Shown: positions 1 through 9,167, numbered from the stretch's first letter. The stretch is DNA of 36,672 nt from Candidatus Yanofskyibacteriota bacterium (GCA_903830625.1 CAIKUK010000012.1:1-36672); one strand, 5' to 3'. A program made the numbers and translations. The notes: a model not told the origin generated them from the letters alone.

Positions 1-811
1 CCAGTAAATACATGGCCCCGAAAATAGAAGCCACGGCATCTATCCGGTTATCCGCCTCTGTCGCTTTGAAATATCCATCCTTGCTGTAAAGTTTTTGGAG
101 GATGCTTTTTTTAACTTTTTCGAACTCAGCTCCATATTCTTTGGTTTTAGTATCCTGGCCAAGCTTGGTATATATATCACGCATGTATTTGAGGCTTTGG
201 GCCCACCAAATGTTTATATCCGACAGTTTCCCGCCCCGATTGATACTGTCGGCCCAATCCGGGGTATGATTTTTAAAAAATGCCAAACCGTCGTCAGGGT
301 CTATTTTTGTTTTAAAAAAAGAAACGGCTTTTTCTACTTGTTTAATATGACTTTTGACAAATTCCTCCCCCTCTTTTGAATTTTCAAATAATTTTCCGAT
401 TGAAATTAAAATTACCGGCACCGTATCCTCGGCTCCGGAAAAATCTTGACCTTCGTATACTGGACGTTCCGGCCAACCCTTGCTTTTGCGTTCTATCAAA
501 GCAAACAAGGGCCATGCCAAAAAACGCAGGCCGGGCACTAAACGCAATAGCAAATACTGACGCTCCACCCTGAAAGGAAGCGCGCCATCTGCTCTTTGGT
601 ATTTAAAGATTGTTCGCAAAGAGTCTACTACTGCCTGCGGGTTAGTAATGGTGAAATAATTTCCAGCCGCATGAGCAAAATCTCTTGACCAGAGTTGGTT
701 ATAATAATTCGACTTAGGATCGCTTGACGGCATGATACCGAACCCGGGAAAATAATTAGATTCCAGCCGCTTCGTTATATCCTCGGCTATTTCGTCAACA
801 ATATTATTCAT
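1..811 (-). CDS. Partial (alpha/alpha)6-type glycosidase, glycogen-debranching/trehalase-like; C-terminus runs off the window
   Basis: Open frame from ATG at 811 (MNNIVDEIAEDITKRLESNYFPGFGIMPSSDPKSNYYNQLWSRDFAHAAGNYF...) to the window edge. The 'LWSRDF' motif and 'YQRADGALPFRV' resemble amylo-alpha-1,6-glucosidase-like proteins. Overlaps the end of the next gene. Confidence 0.6.
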   Translation of the reverse strand, partial: MNNIVDEIAEDITKRLESNYFPGFGIMPSSDPKSNYYNQLWSRDFAHAAGNYFTITNPQAVVDSLRTIFKYQRADGALPFRVERQYLLLRLVPGLRFLAWPLFALIERKSKGWPERPVYEGQDFSGAEDTVPVILISIGKLFENSKEGEEFVKSHIKQVEKAVSFFKTKIDPDDGLAFFKNHTPDWADSINRGGKLSDINIWWAQSLKYMRDIYTKLGQDTKTKEYGAEFEKVKKSILQKLYSKDGYFKATEADNRIDAVASIFGAMYLL

Positions 812-1667
812 GATTTTCTTCTTTGGGCTGTTTTTCGGATGGCATTAACTCCACTATTTTATCAATAAGAATCCTAGATTGGATTTTTAACTGCTCCTTA
901 AGAGAATCGAATTCTTGCAGTTCCTGTTTGTCTATTGTTACTCCCTTTTTTCTTTTTTCGATAATTTCGGCCAATCTATCAAGCCCTTCAATATGTTGAA
1001 GTTCAAAAGACGGCCCTATTTTAATATCTGCAGCTGGCCTTTGCAGAAGTGTCTTGATTTTATGGTCAGACATTCCAACCTTGGTTCCTTCATCTGATTT
1101 GACATCTACTCCCACTGGTAATACCACCGCATTGGTTATTTCCGATAAATAAACGGCACCATACCCACTGCGCTCCACGACACCTTGATGTGACGGCTGA
1201 TGGCCCGCAATTATAATACTTCTACCATCCTGCATTGCATCAGCCATTGGTTTGAAATTTTCGGGATTAAATTTTCTTGGTTTACCACTCGCAGGCAATT
1301 CCCAATCTATGGGCAAGAAGTTTCCCGTCCCTAAAACTTTCATTCCCACGTTGGACCCCATATCCTGGCTGAATTTATACTGGATAGATTGATTGGTGAT
1401 TATCACATCAAAATACTTGGAAAGCAGGCCGGCCGCTAGAGGTAAATCCAAATCTGACGCGTGAGATACAGCGATAACCACCTTCCGGTCAGAAGGTATT
1501 TCAAGGACGTGTTCAAGACCATCAACTTTCACCTCCCGAACCGCAACTTTAGTGAAAACTTCCAAAGCCGTAATAAGCCGTTTCGAACTTTTATCTTTAC
1601 GTTTCCAGATTTTTTCTGGATTGTTTTCTATATTTTTATCTACAACAGTGGGACGTTCTAAACTCAT
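804..1667 (-). CDS. 1-acyl-glycerol-3-phosphate acyltransferase-like (PlsC-like) protein
   Basis: 287 aa; HX4D motif in 'VVIAVSHASDLDLP'. Confidence 0.6.
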   Translation of the reverse strand: MSLERPTVVDKNIENNPEKIWKRKDKSSKRLITALEVFTKVAVREVKVDGLEHVLEIPSDRKVVIAVSHASDLDLPLAAGLLSKYFDVIITNQSIQYKFSQDMGSNVGMKVLGTGNFLPIDWELPASGKPRKFNPENFKPMADAMQDGRSIIIAGHQPSHQGVVERSGYGAVYLSEITNAVVLPVGVDVKSDEGTKVGMSDHKIKTLLQRPAADIKIGPSFELQHIEGLDRLAEIIEKRKKGVTIDKQELQEFDSLKEQLKIQSRILIDKIVELMPSEKQPKEENHE

Positions 1668-1700
1668 GTTTTTATTTGATTATTTACCTTATTGTACCAT

Positions 1701-1731
1701 AAAAGCCGGCCAGTTGAACTGGCCGGCTTTT
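1701..1731. terminator. Perfect inverted repeat, probable bidirectional intrinsic terminator
   Basis: AAAAGCCGGCCAGTTgAACTGGCCGGCTTTT between two minus-strand genes. Confidence 0.85.
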
Positions 1732-1740
1732 ATGATTAGT

Positions 1741-2139
1741 CTACTCGCTCGTAACCCCGTCAAAATGCTCTCCTTCATCAGCTACGGCATCAGCTTTGGT
1801 TTTGTGAATTTTCCCATCCTTGTGATTAGGTGGAGAATAAACGGTATAAAGTTTAAGAGGCGTGTCGGAGGAGGTATTAATGATATTGTGTTTGGCGCCG
1901 GCCGGAACGACTACCGCAAATCCGCTTTTAATTTCATGTTCCACATCATCCAAAATCGCTTTGCCTTGTCCTTCTTCAACGCGAATGAACTGGTCAAGCT
2001 GATGTATTTCTTCTCCGATATCTTCACCGGCATTTATGCTCATCACTACCAATTGGCTATTCTTGGCGGTATATAAAACCGTACGAAAATTCTCATTCTG
2101 AATAGACGCTTCTTCTATATTTATGACATATCCTTTCAT
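1741..2139 (-). CDS. Cupin-domain protein
   Basis: 132 aa; 'EEIHQLDQFIRVEEGQGKAILDD...GFAVVVPAGAKHNIINTS' matches the two cupin motifs. Confidence 0.8.
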   Translation of the reverse strand: MKGYVINIEEASIQNENFRTVLYTAKNSQLVVMSINAGEDIGEEIHQLDQFIRVEEGQGKAILDDVEHEIKSGFAVVVPAGAKHNIINTSSDTPLKLYTVYSPPNHKDGKIHKTKADAVADEGEHFDGVTSE

Positions 2140-2218
2140 AATGTATGCGCCGCATTACTGAATCCGGCGTTTTAAAGCTTAACCTAATTATAATAAAACC
2201 CCGTAAAAAAAGAAGAGC

Positions 2219-2244
2219 GGGCGGCGGGACAAGTCCCGCCGCCC
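2219..2244 (-). terminator. Intrinsic terminator of the 24-aa ORF unit
   Basis: GGGCGGCGGGACttgtCCCGCCGCCC followed on the minus strand by GCTCTTCTTTTTTT. Confidence 0.8.
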
Positions 2245-2248
2245 TGAG

Positions 2249-2323
2249 TCACCCTGCTCCGCAACCGCAGCTGCAACTGGCCGGGCAGGCCAGCTGGCGG
2301 AGCCAACGACGTCCAAGAAACAT
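2249..2323 (-). CDS. Putative 24-aa Cys-rich micro-ORF (MFLGRRWLRQLACPASCSCGCGAG)
   Basis: SD-like AAAGGAG 8 nt before the ATG; a strong terminator follows directly. Too short for homology evidence. Confidence 0.45.
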   Translation of the reverse strand: MFLGRRWLRQLACPASCSCGCGAG

Positions 2324-2367
2324 CTCTCTTACTCCTTTCACCTTACTATTTAATTATACCACACCTG

Positions 2368-2526
2368 TCAACCGGTATGGTTATCTTTTCTGGTGTTTTT
2401 CTCTATTTTTTCCAGTAAATCTATGGCTTTATTCACTTTCCAGTACCAAAGCACGGCTTTTCTGAAGATCAAAAGCAGAACCGAAAAGATGACTATCAGT
2501 GTCAGCAGAATTTGAAGGTTTTCCAT
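2368..2526 (-). CDS. Small single-TM membrane protein (52 aa)
   Basis: MENLQILLTLIVIFSVLLLIFRKAVLWYWKVNKAIDLLEKIEKNTRKDNHTG; sits directly downstream of the SPFH gene. Confidence 0.65.
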   Translation of the reverse strand: MENLQILLTLIVIFSVLLLIFRKAVLWYWKVNKAIDLLEKIEKNTRKDNHTG

Positions 2527-2532
2527 ATTTTA

Positions 2533-3291
2533 TTATTTCTTAACTTCTTCAGCGAGGAATCCTTGGATATCCTTGATAGTACCCATGAATTGTGCCGGGA
2601 AAATGATAGTGGAATTCTTCTCGGTGGCAATTTCGGCCAGGGTCTGCAAATTACGCAACTGAAGCGCAATGGGATGAGCCATCATAATATCGGCGGTGTC
2701 GGCCAGTTTTTGGGCGGACAAGAATTCGCCTTCGGCGGAAATGATTTTCGCTCTCTTTTCTCGTTCGGCTTCGGCTTGCTTGGCAATCGCCCGTTGCATG
2801 TCATCGGGCAATTGAATATCTTTTATTTCCACCGAACTGACCACGACGCCCCAGCTTTCCGTAAAGGCGTCAAGAATCTTCGTGATCTCGGCATTGATCG
2901 TTTCTCTTTCGGAAAGAATTTCATCCAACTGGAATTTGCCGACAATATTGCGAAGCGAGGTCTGGGCAATCTGGTCTATCGCCGCTTGAACATCCTGAAT
3001 AGCGACGATACTTTTAATCACGTCGGTAATGCGATAATACGCCACCGCCGAGACATCTACTGACACATTATCTTTAGTAATAATCTTCTGGGGCGGGACC
3101 GGCAAAGTCACGGTTCGCAAATCTATTTTTCTCATGCTTTCAAAATAAGGAATAATCATGCTCAAGCCCGGCCCTCTGGTGCCGACAATTCTGCCAAATC
3201 TAAAGACGACACCTTGTTTATACTGCTTGACCGTCCGTAAACCCGGAAAAATGAAGACAAAGAACACGAATAAAATATAGTAAAAAATCAT
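2533..3291 (-). CDS. SPFH/Band 7 (slipin/stomatin-like) membrane protein
   Basis: 252 aa; N-terminal TM, 'VVFRFGRIVGTRGPGLSMIIPYFESMRKIDLRTVTLPVPPQKIITKDNVSVDVSAVAYYRI', 'AIAKQAEAEREKRAKIISAEGEFLSAQKL'. Confidence 0.9.
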   Translation of the reverse strand: MIFYYILFVFFVFIFPGLRTVKQYKQGVVFRFGRIVGTRGPGLSMIIPYFESMRKIDLRTVTLPVPPQKIITKDNVSVDVSAVAYYRITDVIKSIVAIQDVQAAIDQIAQTSLRNIVGKFQLDEILSERETINAEITKILDAFTESWGVVVSSVEIKDIQLPDDMQRAIAKQAEAEREKRAKIISAEGEFLSAQKLADTADIMMAHPIALQLRNLQTLAEIATEKNSTIIFPAQFMGTIKDIQGFLAEEVKK

Positions 3292-3380
3292 ATTTTTATT
3301 GGTTAAATTGTTATACCCAAACGATACACCTTGTCATAAGCCCGGTCAATAAACCAAATCATTAGAAAAAGAAGGGGGAA

Positions 3381-3536
3381 TTAGCTCTCCCCCAGGAGCT
3401 GAAAGCACTTCGTGCAAATCCACTTCTTGATTCCCTTAATCAAGGCAAAGACGGTGTAGCAGTTGTACCCGTTCACCGTGCTGCATCGCTCACAGAAAAA
3501 CGTATCCGTCTTGCACAGTTCCGCTTTTTTCCCCAT
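3381..3536 (-). CDS. Putative 51-aa zinc-ribbon-like small protein
   Basis: MGKKAELCKTDTFFCERCSTVNGYNCYTVFALIKGIKKWICTKCFQLLGES; two CxxC pairs; SD AGGAGG; terminator GGGGGAgagctaatTCCCCCTTCTTTTT at the stop. Confidence 0.65.
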   Translation of the reverse strand: MGKKAELCKTDTFFCERCSTVNGYNCYTVFALIKGIKKWICTKCFQLLGES

Positions 3537-3560
3537 TCACTGCCTCCTATCCACTACTAC

Positions 3561-3842
3561 TTATTCATCGACATCATTCCCCCATTGCCAGCGCGGTTTT
3601 TCTCCTTTCCAGTAACCGAAAGTAAATATAAGCGTCATCATCAGCAGGAAGCCTAAGAGCGCCGCGCCAGGAGCGTCATCAGTATCCCCAACGTAAACAC
3701 CGGCAAAAAGAATAGCTATGCCAATAACCACGACAAGCCAACCCTGCCAAGTCACCGGAGTCCAGCCCCAGCCATAAAGTTTCCGTTTAAACCAGTACCC
3801 TTCCGGATTATCTTTTAAATATTGTAAGTATTTCTTAAACAT
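3561..3842 (-). CDS. Conserved-looking small membrane protein, unknown function (93 aa)
   Basis: ATG lies 1 nt from the tRNA 3' end; two predicted TM segments; Trp/Gly-rich N-terminus. Confidence 0.65.
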   Translation of the reverse strand: MFKKYLQYLKDNPEGYWFKRKLYGWGWTPVTWQGWLVVVIGIAILFAGVYVGDTDDAPGAALLGFLLMMTLIFTFGYWKGEKPRWQWGNDVDE

Positions 3843-3843
3843 G

Positions 3844-3914
3844 CTGCGGGACTTGGATTCGGACCAAGATACTGGGCTTCAAAGGCCCATGTCCTACCAT
3901 TAGACGATCCCGCA
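3844..3914 (-). tRNA. tRNA-Gln (anticodon TTG), CCA not encoded
   Basis: TGCGGGA acceptor paired with TCCCGCA; anticodon stem TGGGC-CTTTGAA-GCCCA; T arm CTTGG-TCCGAAT-CCAAG; discriminator G. Confidence 0.93.
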
Positions 3915-3953
3915 AATTAAAACTATTATGCCCTATTTCGGGCTTTTTTTCAA

Positions 3954-5024
3954 TTAGAGTTGCATCACCGCAAGCTCCAGAGGAAGTTGAGGAATGGGGG
4001 AAAACTTAATTTGACTGCGGGCAAGCGTGAAAACATTTATTATCTTAATAAGCTTATCATTGTCAATAGATGCCAATGTGACGAATTGATTATGAGCTTC
4101 GGGACCTTCAATTGAACCTGAGAGGGTTGGATTGACCCGCGAGAGCAACGCGCCCCGGGCATATGAAATAAATTCTTTGGTGAAGTGTTCCAAATCCATA
4201 CCAGCATCATGAATACTATGAATCAGGGCCACAGCGGAGGCTTTGTCGCCGGAAGCTAGATAACCCATGAATTGCGGATGGTAGGTATAAGGAATAAGAC
4301 CCAGCACATTACTGACTTGAGCGAGACTGATCTGACCACTCGGAATCATACTACGAATTTTGGTCAAAGCCACTTCGGCATCACGAAGCGCGCCGTCGGC
4401 CGATTTGGCCACGGCCAGTAAAGCATCGTCGTCAATCTGAATTTTCTCGACTCTGGCGATAGATTTTAATTTTCCGGCAATATCGCCGGGCGTGATGCGT
4501 TTAAAATCAAAGCGCTGAACGCGCGAAAGCACGGTTGTCAAAATTTTGTGCGGCTCAGTCGTAGCCAGAATAAAAACCACATGTGAAGGCGGTTCTTCCA
4601 GCACTTTCAAAAGAGCATTGAATGATTCCTTGGTCAGCATGTGAACCTCATCAATGAGAAAAACTTTGTATCCGCCGGACGGAGCAGCCACTTGGGCCGA
4701 TTCTTTAAGAGCGCGAATCTCATCAATACCGCGGTTGGAAGCGGCATCTATTTCAATCAGATCAAGAGAGATACCATTATTGACCGCGAGGCACGCCACA
4801 CAAGCATTGCAGGGCACCACTGCACCTTTTTTACCAAACTCGGCGCAATTCAAAGCCTTGGCAAAGATTCTAGCCAGAGTCGTTTTCCCTGTTCCCCTTG
4901 GCCCGGTAAACAAATAAGACTGGCCGATTCGCCCACTCGAAATCGCCCCTTCCAGGGTTCTGACGACGTGTTCCTGCCTCACTACTTGTGAGAAGGATTG
5001 AGGCCTGTATTTGCGATATAACAT
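3954..5024 (-). CDS. dnaX: DNA polymerase III subunit gamma/tau (short, gamma-like form)
   Basis: MLYRKYRPQSFSQVVRQEHVVRTL; GPRGTGKTT Walker A; zinc module C-x10-CxACxAC; SRVQRFDFKRI. Confidence 0.95.
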   Translation of the reverse strand: MLYRKYRPQSFSQVVRQEHVVRTLEGAISSGRIGQSYLFTGPRGTGKTTLARIFAKALNCAEFGKKGAVVPCNACVACLAVNNGISLDLIEIDAASNRGIDEIRALKESAQVAAPSGGYKVFLIDEVHMLTKESFNALLKVLEEPPSHVVFILATTEPHKILTTVLSRVQRFDFKRITPGDIAGKLKSIARVEKIQIDDDALLAVAKSADGALRDAEVALTKIRSMIPSGQISLAQVSNVLGLIPYTYHPQFMGYLASGDKASAVALIHSIHDAGMDLEHFTKEFISYARGALLSRVNPTLSGSIEGPEAHNQFVTLASIDNDKLIKIINVFTLARSQIKFSPIPQLPLELAVMQL

Positions 5025-5119
5025 TGCTCAACTACAGTATATCAATTTTCAAAAATATTAAAGTCTCTAGATTGACAATAATTCCACATGCCTTATTCTA
5101 AAAAGGGAGGAGGTGCGTG

Positions 5120-5260
5120 GTGATAAAGAAAATTGTGAAAATTGTCCTTATCTCGTTGTTCTTTGTTGCACTTCTTGTCGCGGGAGTGAATCCGAGGCCG
5201 CTCGTGACCTGGGGCTGTATCATCTTTGCCATCGTTGATTTAATTTATTTGGCGAGGTGA
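5120..5260 (+). CDS. Putative 46-aa two-TM hydrophobic peptide
   Basis: GTG start (an in-frame GTG also occurs at 5117) after SD GGGAGGAGG; VIKKIVKIVLISLFFVALLVAGVNPRPLVTWGCIIFAIVDLIYLAR; followed by a terminator. Confidence 0.55.
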   Translation: MIKKIVKIVLISLFFVALLVAGVNPRPLVTWGCIIFAIVDLIYLAR

Positions 5261-5282
5261 AGCATGTGGTTCTTTCCCCGAT

Positions 5283-5307
5283 GGGCTTGACAACAGCAGT
5301 CAAGCCC
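5283..5307 (+). terminator. Intrinsic terminator
   Basis: GGGCTTGACaacagcaGTCAAGCCC followed by TTTTGGTTTT. Confidence 0.85.
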
Positions 5308-5333
5308 TTTTGGTTTTAAGAGTTTGTTCCGTA

Positions 5334-5951
5334 CTACTTGAAGACGGCCAGTTTGAAGCCGACGAAGCTGAAGATGAGACCACAAGCGGAGCCGGCGACA
5401 GTGCCGACATTGGCCCAAGCATTGGGGGTTAAACCTCCCAGCGGATGAACAAAGTTGACGACCAGCGAGGCAATACTCACATTAACAATGAAAGCGATAA
5501 TGGTCACAATAAAAAATTTAGCAAACTCACCTGCACCGCCTTCATTATTTTTGGATTTGAACGCCCAATACTTGTTCCAGATGTAACTGGAGAGTACGCC
5601 GACGATAAAAGAAGCGCCGGAAATAATTGAGTAGCCGATGCCGGAAGTATAACCAGTATTGTATAAGAGGATATTCAATACGCCAGCCGTAACGGCAAAA
5701 TTAGTAAAACCAATGGCGGCGAATTTTCCAAATTGATTAAAGAAGTTCAGCCATTGGCCAAGCAAGTAGCCGAGCATCACGCCGAGAATCCAGACAATCG
5801 GCACAATGACAATTAGCGACATCCACGGCAAACCGTAAACTTCAGGCGTTTTTAAAAACACGAATATCTGCCACCCAATCGTCCCTGTCAACGCTCCCGT
5901 CAGTACTGCGAACCCCAAGTCTCTCTTCGTAAATTTTGAGACAAAACTCAT
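5334..5951 (-). CDS. GtrA-family membrane protein
   Basis: 205 aa; 'NQFGKFAAIGFTNFAVTAGVLNILLYNTGY...SYIWNKYWAFK' is typical GtrA. Confidence 0.85.
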   Translation of the reverse strand: MSFVSKFTKRDLGFAVLTGALTGTIGWQIFVFLKTPEVYGLPWMSLIVIVPIVWILGVMLGYLLGQWLNFFNQFGKFAAIGFTNFAVTAGVLNILLYNTGYTSGIGYSIISGASFIVGVLSSYIWNKYWAFKSKNNEGGAGEFAKFFIVTIIAFIVNVSIASLVVNFVHPLGGLTPNAWANVGTVAGSACGLIFSFVGFKLAVFK

Positions 5952-5965
5952 AGTTTATTTGTTAT

Positions 5966-6277
5966 TTATTGATTCTTTTTTAGGTCTAACACGGTCCTAC
6001 ACACTGCAATTTTACGGGACAGTTCTAAAAATAATTCTTCCGATTCTCCCGCCTCTACATCTGACCTAATACAGACCTTCTCAATCTCAATTCGAAGTCT
6101 ATCCCATTCAATTTGGAGTTCTTCGACAGTAGAGGGTCCTCGCAACTGTTCGTGAAAATCTTTCATAAGCTCCCTTGCTGTTGTACCAGAACTTTTTGTT
6201 TTTGAAAAAAATTCTTTTAAAAATGGATAGCTCTCAATCTCTCTTTCTCCTAAATCATCTGGCATCTCGTGGTTCAT
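5966..6277 (-). CDS. Hypothetical protein (103 aa)
   Basis: ORF overlapping the end of the T4SS-like ATPase gene by 4 nt (operonic). Confidence 0.6.
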   Translation of the reverse strand: MNHEMPDDLGEREIESYPFLKEFFSKTKSSGTTARELMKDFHEQLRGPSTVEELQIEWDRLRIEIEKVCIRSDVEAGESEELFLELSRKIAVCRTVLDLKKNQ

Positions 6278-8703
6278 GATTTATTTTGATTAAATTTTGA
6301 TTTGATTTCGTCTTCGACCTCTTGGCGGATACGGGAATACTTAGAACGGGAAAGCTGTTTCAGGTATTCTGTCATTTCGGGATTGCCCGCGCCGAACACG
6401 CGTTCGGTTTCTAGTTTCATGTTGAATGGTTGGGTGGTCTGGCCGTTGACCAATAAATTAGCGTAAGCGTTCAGATTATCAATATTGATTAAATCCTGGG
6501 GCGAGAAGACCGGTTCAAATTTATTCTTCATGAATTCGGCATCATCGGGACCGATGCGGAAAGAGACCAAGGAGCCAACATTACCGAAAACAGAATCGCG
6601 GATGCCTTCTTTTAATTGTTTAATGAATTGATGGGCAATAATCAAATCCAAGCGATATTTGCGCGCTTCCGAGAGAATGGTGGCGATGCTGTCGGTGGTA
6701 AAGTTCTGGAACTCGTCTATATACAAATACATGTCCTTGCGGGCCGATTCGTCCACAATATCCGCCCGCGACAGCGCCGACATCAAAAGTTTGCCGACAA
6801 TAATCATACCCAGCAAATTAGCATTTAGATCGCCAATCCGGCCTTTGGACAAATTCACGACTAAAATCTTCTGGTTATCCATCACTTCCCGGAAATTAAA
6901 CGAACTTTTCTGCTGGTTGATAATGGGTCTAAGGAATTCATTAAAGACAAACGAAGTGATTTTGGAAGTGATATACGGCGCCATACTAGACAGACTTTGT
7001 TCGCCTTGAGCTTTCTCGGCTTCAAGTTTCCAGAATTGGGACACCAGCGGATTGGTTTCGCGACTTAATTTATCGGCGCGATAAGCATCGTCCACCAGCA
7101 CTCTAGAAATATCGGCCAGCGTCGGAACTTCGTGGACATAATCATCCAACAGAAGCAAAGCGGAATTTTTGAAATATTTTTCAAACATCGGACCGCCAGT
7201 AGTTTTCAAATCGTAGAGCTTGTCAAAAATTCCGAAAAGCTCGTCAATAACCATTGATTTTTGTTCAGGATGGGTCGGGTCTATCTCCAGCATATTCAAG
7301 CCCATCGGATAATCGACATCGCCCGGGTCAAAATAAATCACATCTTCAGCCCGTTCGGGCGGCACGATTGATAAAACAAATTCGGCAAAATCTCCGTGCG
7401 GATCAATAACACAGACGCCTTGGCCATTTTCCACGTCCTGACGGAGCATGGACTTCATAAACACGGTTTTACCGGTACCGGTTTGCCCGATAACGTACAG
7501 GTGCCGGCGGCGGTCGGCATCAGTCATGTGAACTTCTTTTTCCACACCCCGAAAAACATTTTTACCAAGAATTATTCCTTCGTCCGGAAGATTAAGCGGC
7601 GGCGGAGCGGATTTGGAATTTACAAATTTAACACCGGCGGCAGTGGCTGAAACCGGAAAATGATACAGACTGGCCAGCTCTTCCGATGAAAGCAATACTT
7701 TTTGTCTCTCATTGAACATGCGAAAAGAGAAATTAAAAAGCAACGAACGAAGATACCGGCCAGCCATCTTTTTGACCGAGAATTCATTCTGGTTAGTCGT
7801 AGAAAATTGGGCCAAGGCGCCGGCCAAAATATCCAGTAATTGATTGGCTCGGGGTTCGGATTCGGCCGAGACCACTAATCGAATATTGGCATCAAACCAC
7901 GGCTTGGCCGATTTCGCCTGAATACTTTTAATCACCTCTTCTTCAAATGGCGTCACCACTTTAGGTTGTTGCTTAGCTAATTCTTCCGGCGTTGGTTCTT
8001 TGGGTGGATGCTTGACCCGATTAACAGCATCTTTAAGCTGGTAGCCTTGTTGCATTTGACGGACTACCTTTTCGGCAAATTTACGCTGGCTGTCTTGGTG
8101 GGATGGTTTAAATAAAACTTGTAATGCCGCGCCTTCACCTTTATTGTTTATTTTGGAAAGCCCGGCCAAAATTTCGCCCAGCGAATCGCTTTCCAGTTTT
8201 TGATAAGTTTTAACAGGTAGGATTGAATTGTTTTTTTGAGCGACATAAGCGCCAGCTGTCGCACCACCGGGGTGGAACACGGAATAATCCTGGACCTGGT
8301 CGATTTGCGCTTCCGGATACAAGCCATGAATTTGTTTTTCAAATATATCTTCAATGCTTCGGGGTACAGCCATATAAAATTGGATATCTTGGCCAGTATG
8401 ACTGACAGCAATTTCCAGGGCCAGGTACGGTTCGCCATAAACAAACTTGTTCCAGCCCTTGGCATGAATGTTGGTAAAGGAGCCATACAATTGCTCCATG
8501 ACGCCGATAAGCTCTTTTTCAGGTCGTGGAGAAGCGCCTGGAGTGCCTGGCGGAGCCGGACGGGGCAGACTAACCGAAAAAAGCGCCATATTAAGCGCCC
8601 GTGCAATCGAACCTTTGGACCGCATGGAATTAAGCGTAATTAATGCCGCAATGAGGATTAAAACAAGAACGACACCATATACGCCAACGAGAAATATAGA
8701 CAC
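6274..8703 (-). CDS. T4SS/conjugation-type ATPase (TraD/VirD4/DUF87-like), membrane anchored
   Basis: 809 aa; N-terminal TM, 'YVIGQTGTGKTVFMKSML' Walker A, 'VCVIDPHGDFAEFVL', 'MYLYIDEFQNFTTDSIATILSEARKYRLDLIIAHQF'. Confidence 0.85.
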   Translation of the reverse strand: MSIFLVGVYGVVLVLILIAALITLNSMRSKGSIARALNMALFSVSLPRPAPPGTPGASPRPEKELIGVMEQLYGSFTNIHAKGWNKFVYGEPYLALEIAVSHTGQDIQFYMAVPRSIEDIFEKQIHGLYPEAQIDQVQDYSVFHPGGATAGAYVAQKNNSILPVKTYQKLESDSLGEILAGLSKINNKGEGAALQVLFKPSHQDSQRKFAEKVVRQMQQGYQLKDAVNRVKHPPKEPTPEELAKQQPKVVTPFEEEVIKSIQAKSAKPWFDANIRLVVSAESEPRANQLLDILAGALAQFSTTNQNEFSVKKMAGRYLRSLLFNFSFRMFNERQKVLLSSEELASLYHFPVSATAAGVKFVNSKSAPPPLNLPDEGIILGKNVFRGVEKEVHMTDADRRRHLYVIGQTGTGKTVFMKSMLRQDVENGQGVCVIDPHGDFAEFVLSIVPPERAEDVIYFDPGDVDYPMGLNMLEIDPTHPEQKSMVIDELFGIFDKLYDLKTTGGPMFEKYFKNSALLLLDDYVHEVPTLADISRVLVDDAYRADKLSRETNPLVSQFWKLEAEKAQGEQSLSSMAPYITSKITSFVFNEFLRPIINQQKSSFNFREVMDNQKILVVNLSKGRIGDLNANLLGMIIVGKLLMSALSRADIVDESARKDMYLYIDEFQNFTTDSIATILSEARKYRLDLIIAHQFIKQLKEGIRDSVFGNVGSLVSFRIGPDDAEFMKNKFEPVFSPQDLINIDNLNAYANLLVNGQTTQPFNMKLETERVFGAGNPEMTEYLKQLSRSKYSRIRQEVEDEIKSKFNQNKS

Positions 8704-8708
8704 GTGAA

Positions 8709-9110
8709 TTATTTAAGCTCCGGCAGTTTCCCCCGCTTTACCATCTCTTGAAAAACTTCGTTGCTTGTCAGGGCCTTATGAAGTGGATCGAAAAGAGACG
8801 GGTCACCTGAATCTTTGGCCGCTTTTACGCCAGCCGAAGGATCATTAAGAGCCAGGCTGACCCATGATCTAACTTTTGCCTGCGCTTCTTCCGGCAATTC
8901 GTCAGCCGTTCGGCCAGGTTCGTGAGAAGAAGCTTTGAATCCCGGATCCTGCTCCTGAATCATATTTTCCGTCACTTCTGAAACGGCCTGATGTTCGGGG
9001 GCTATCTCAGAAGAACGCTCGCCGGTTTCGGTGGCTTTTTGTATTTCGGCTACTCGGCGCTCGTATTCCTTCTTTAATTGTTGGACTTGCTGTTCGGGAG
9101 TTCCTTCCAT
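8709..9110 (-). CDS. Hypothetical protein (133 aa), probably cotranscribed with the ATPase
   Basis: ORF spaced 5 nt from the ATPase gene; coiled-coil-like N-terminus. Confidence 0.65.
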   Translation of the reverse strand: MEGTPEQQVQQLKKEYERRVAEIQKATETGERSSEIAPEHQAVSEVTENMIQEQDPGFKASSHEPGRTADELPEEAQAKVRSWVSLALNDPSAGVKAAKDSGDPSLFDPLHKALTSNEVFQEMVKRGKLPELK

Positions 9111-9167
9111 ATAGATATTCTACTCTTTTATCGGCTAGAATGCTTTATTTAATGTGGATAATTAAAT

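Noticed and set aside
1552-2076. 174-aa plus-strand ORF
   Set aside because: Antisense to the acyltransferase and cupin genes and across a terminator; the minus-strand ORFs have clear domain motifs.
3954-5024. dnaX truncated as a pseudogene
   Set aside because: Length and motifs fit a gamma-only form; short DnaX without tau domains is common, and holB is present nearby.
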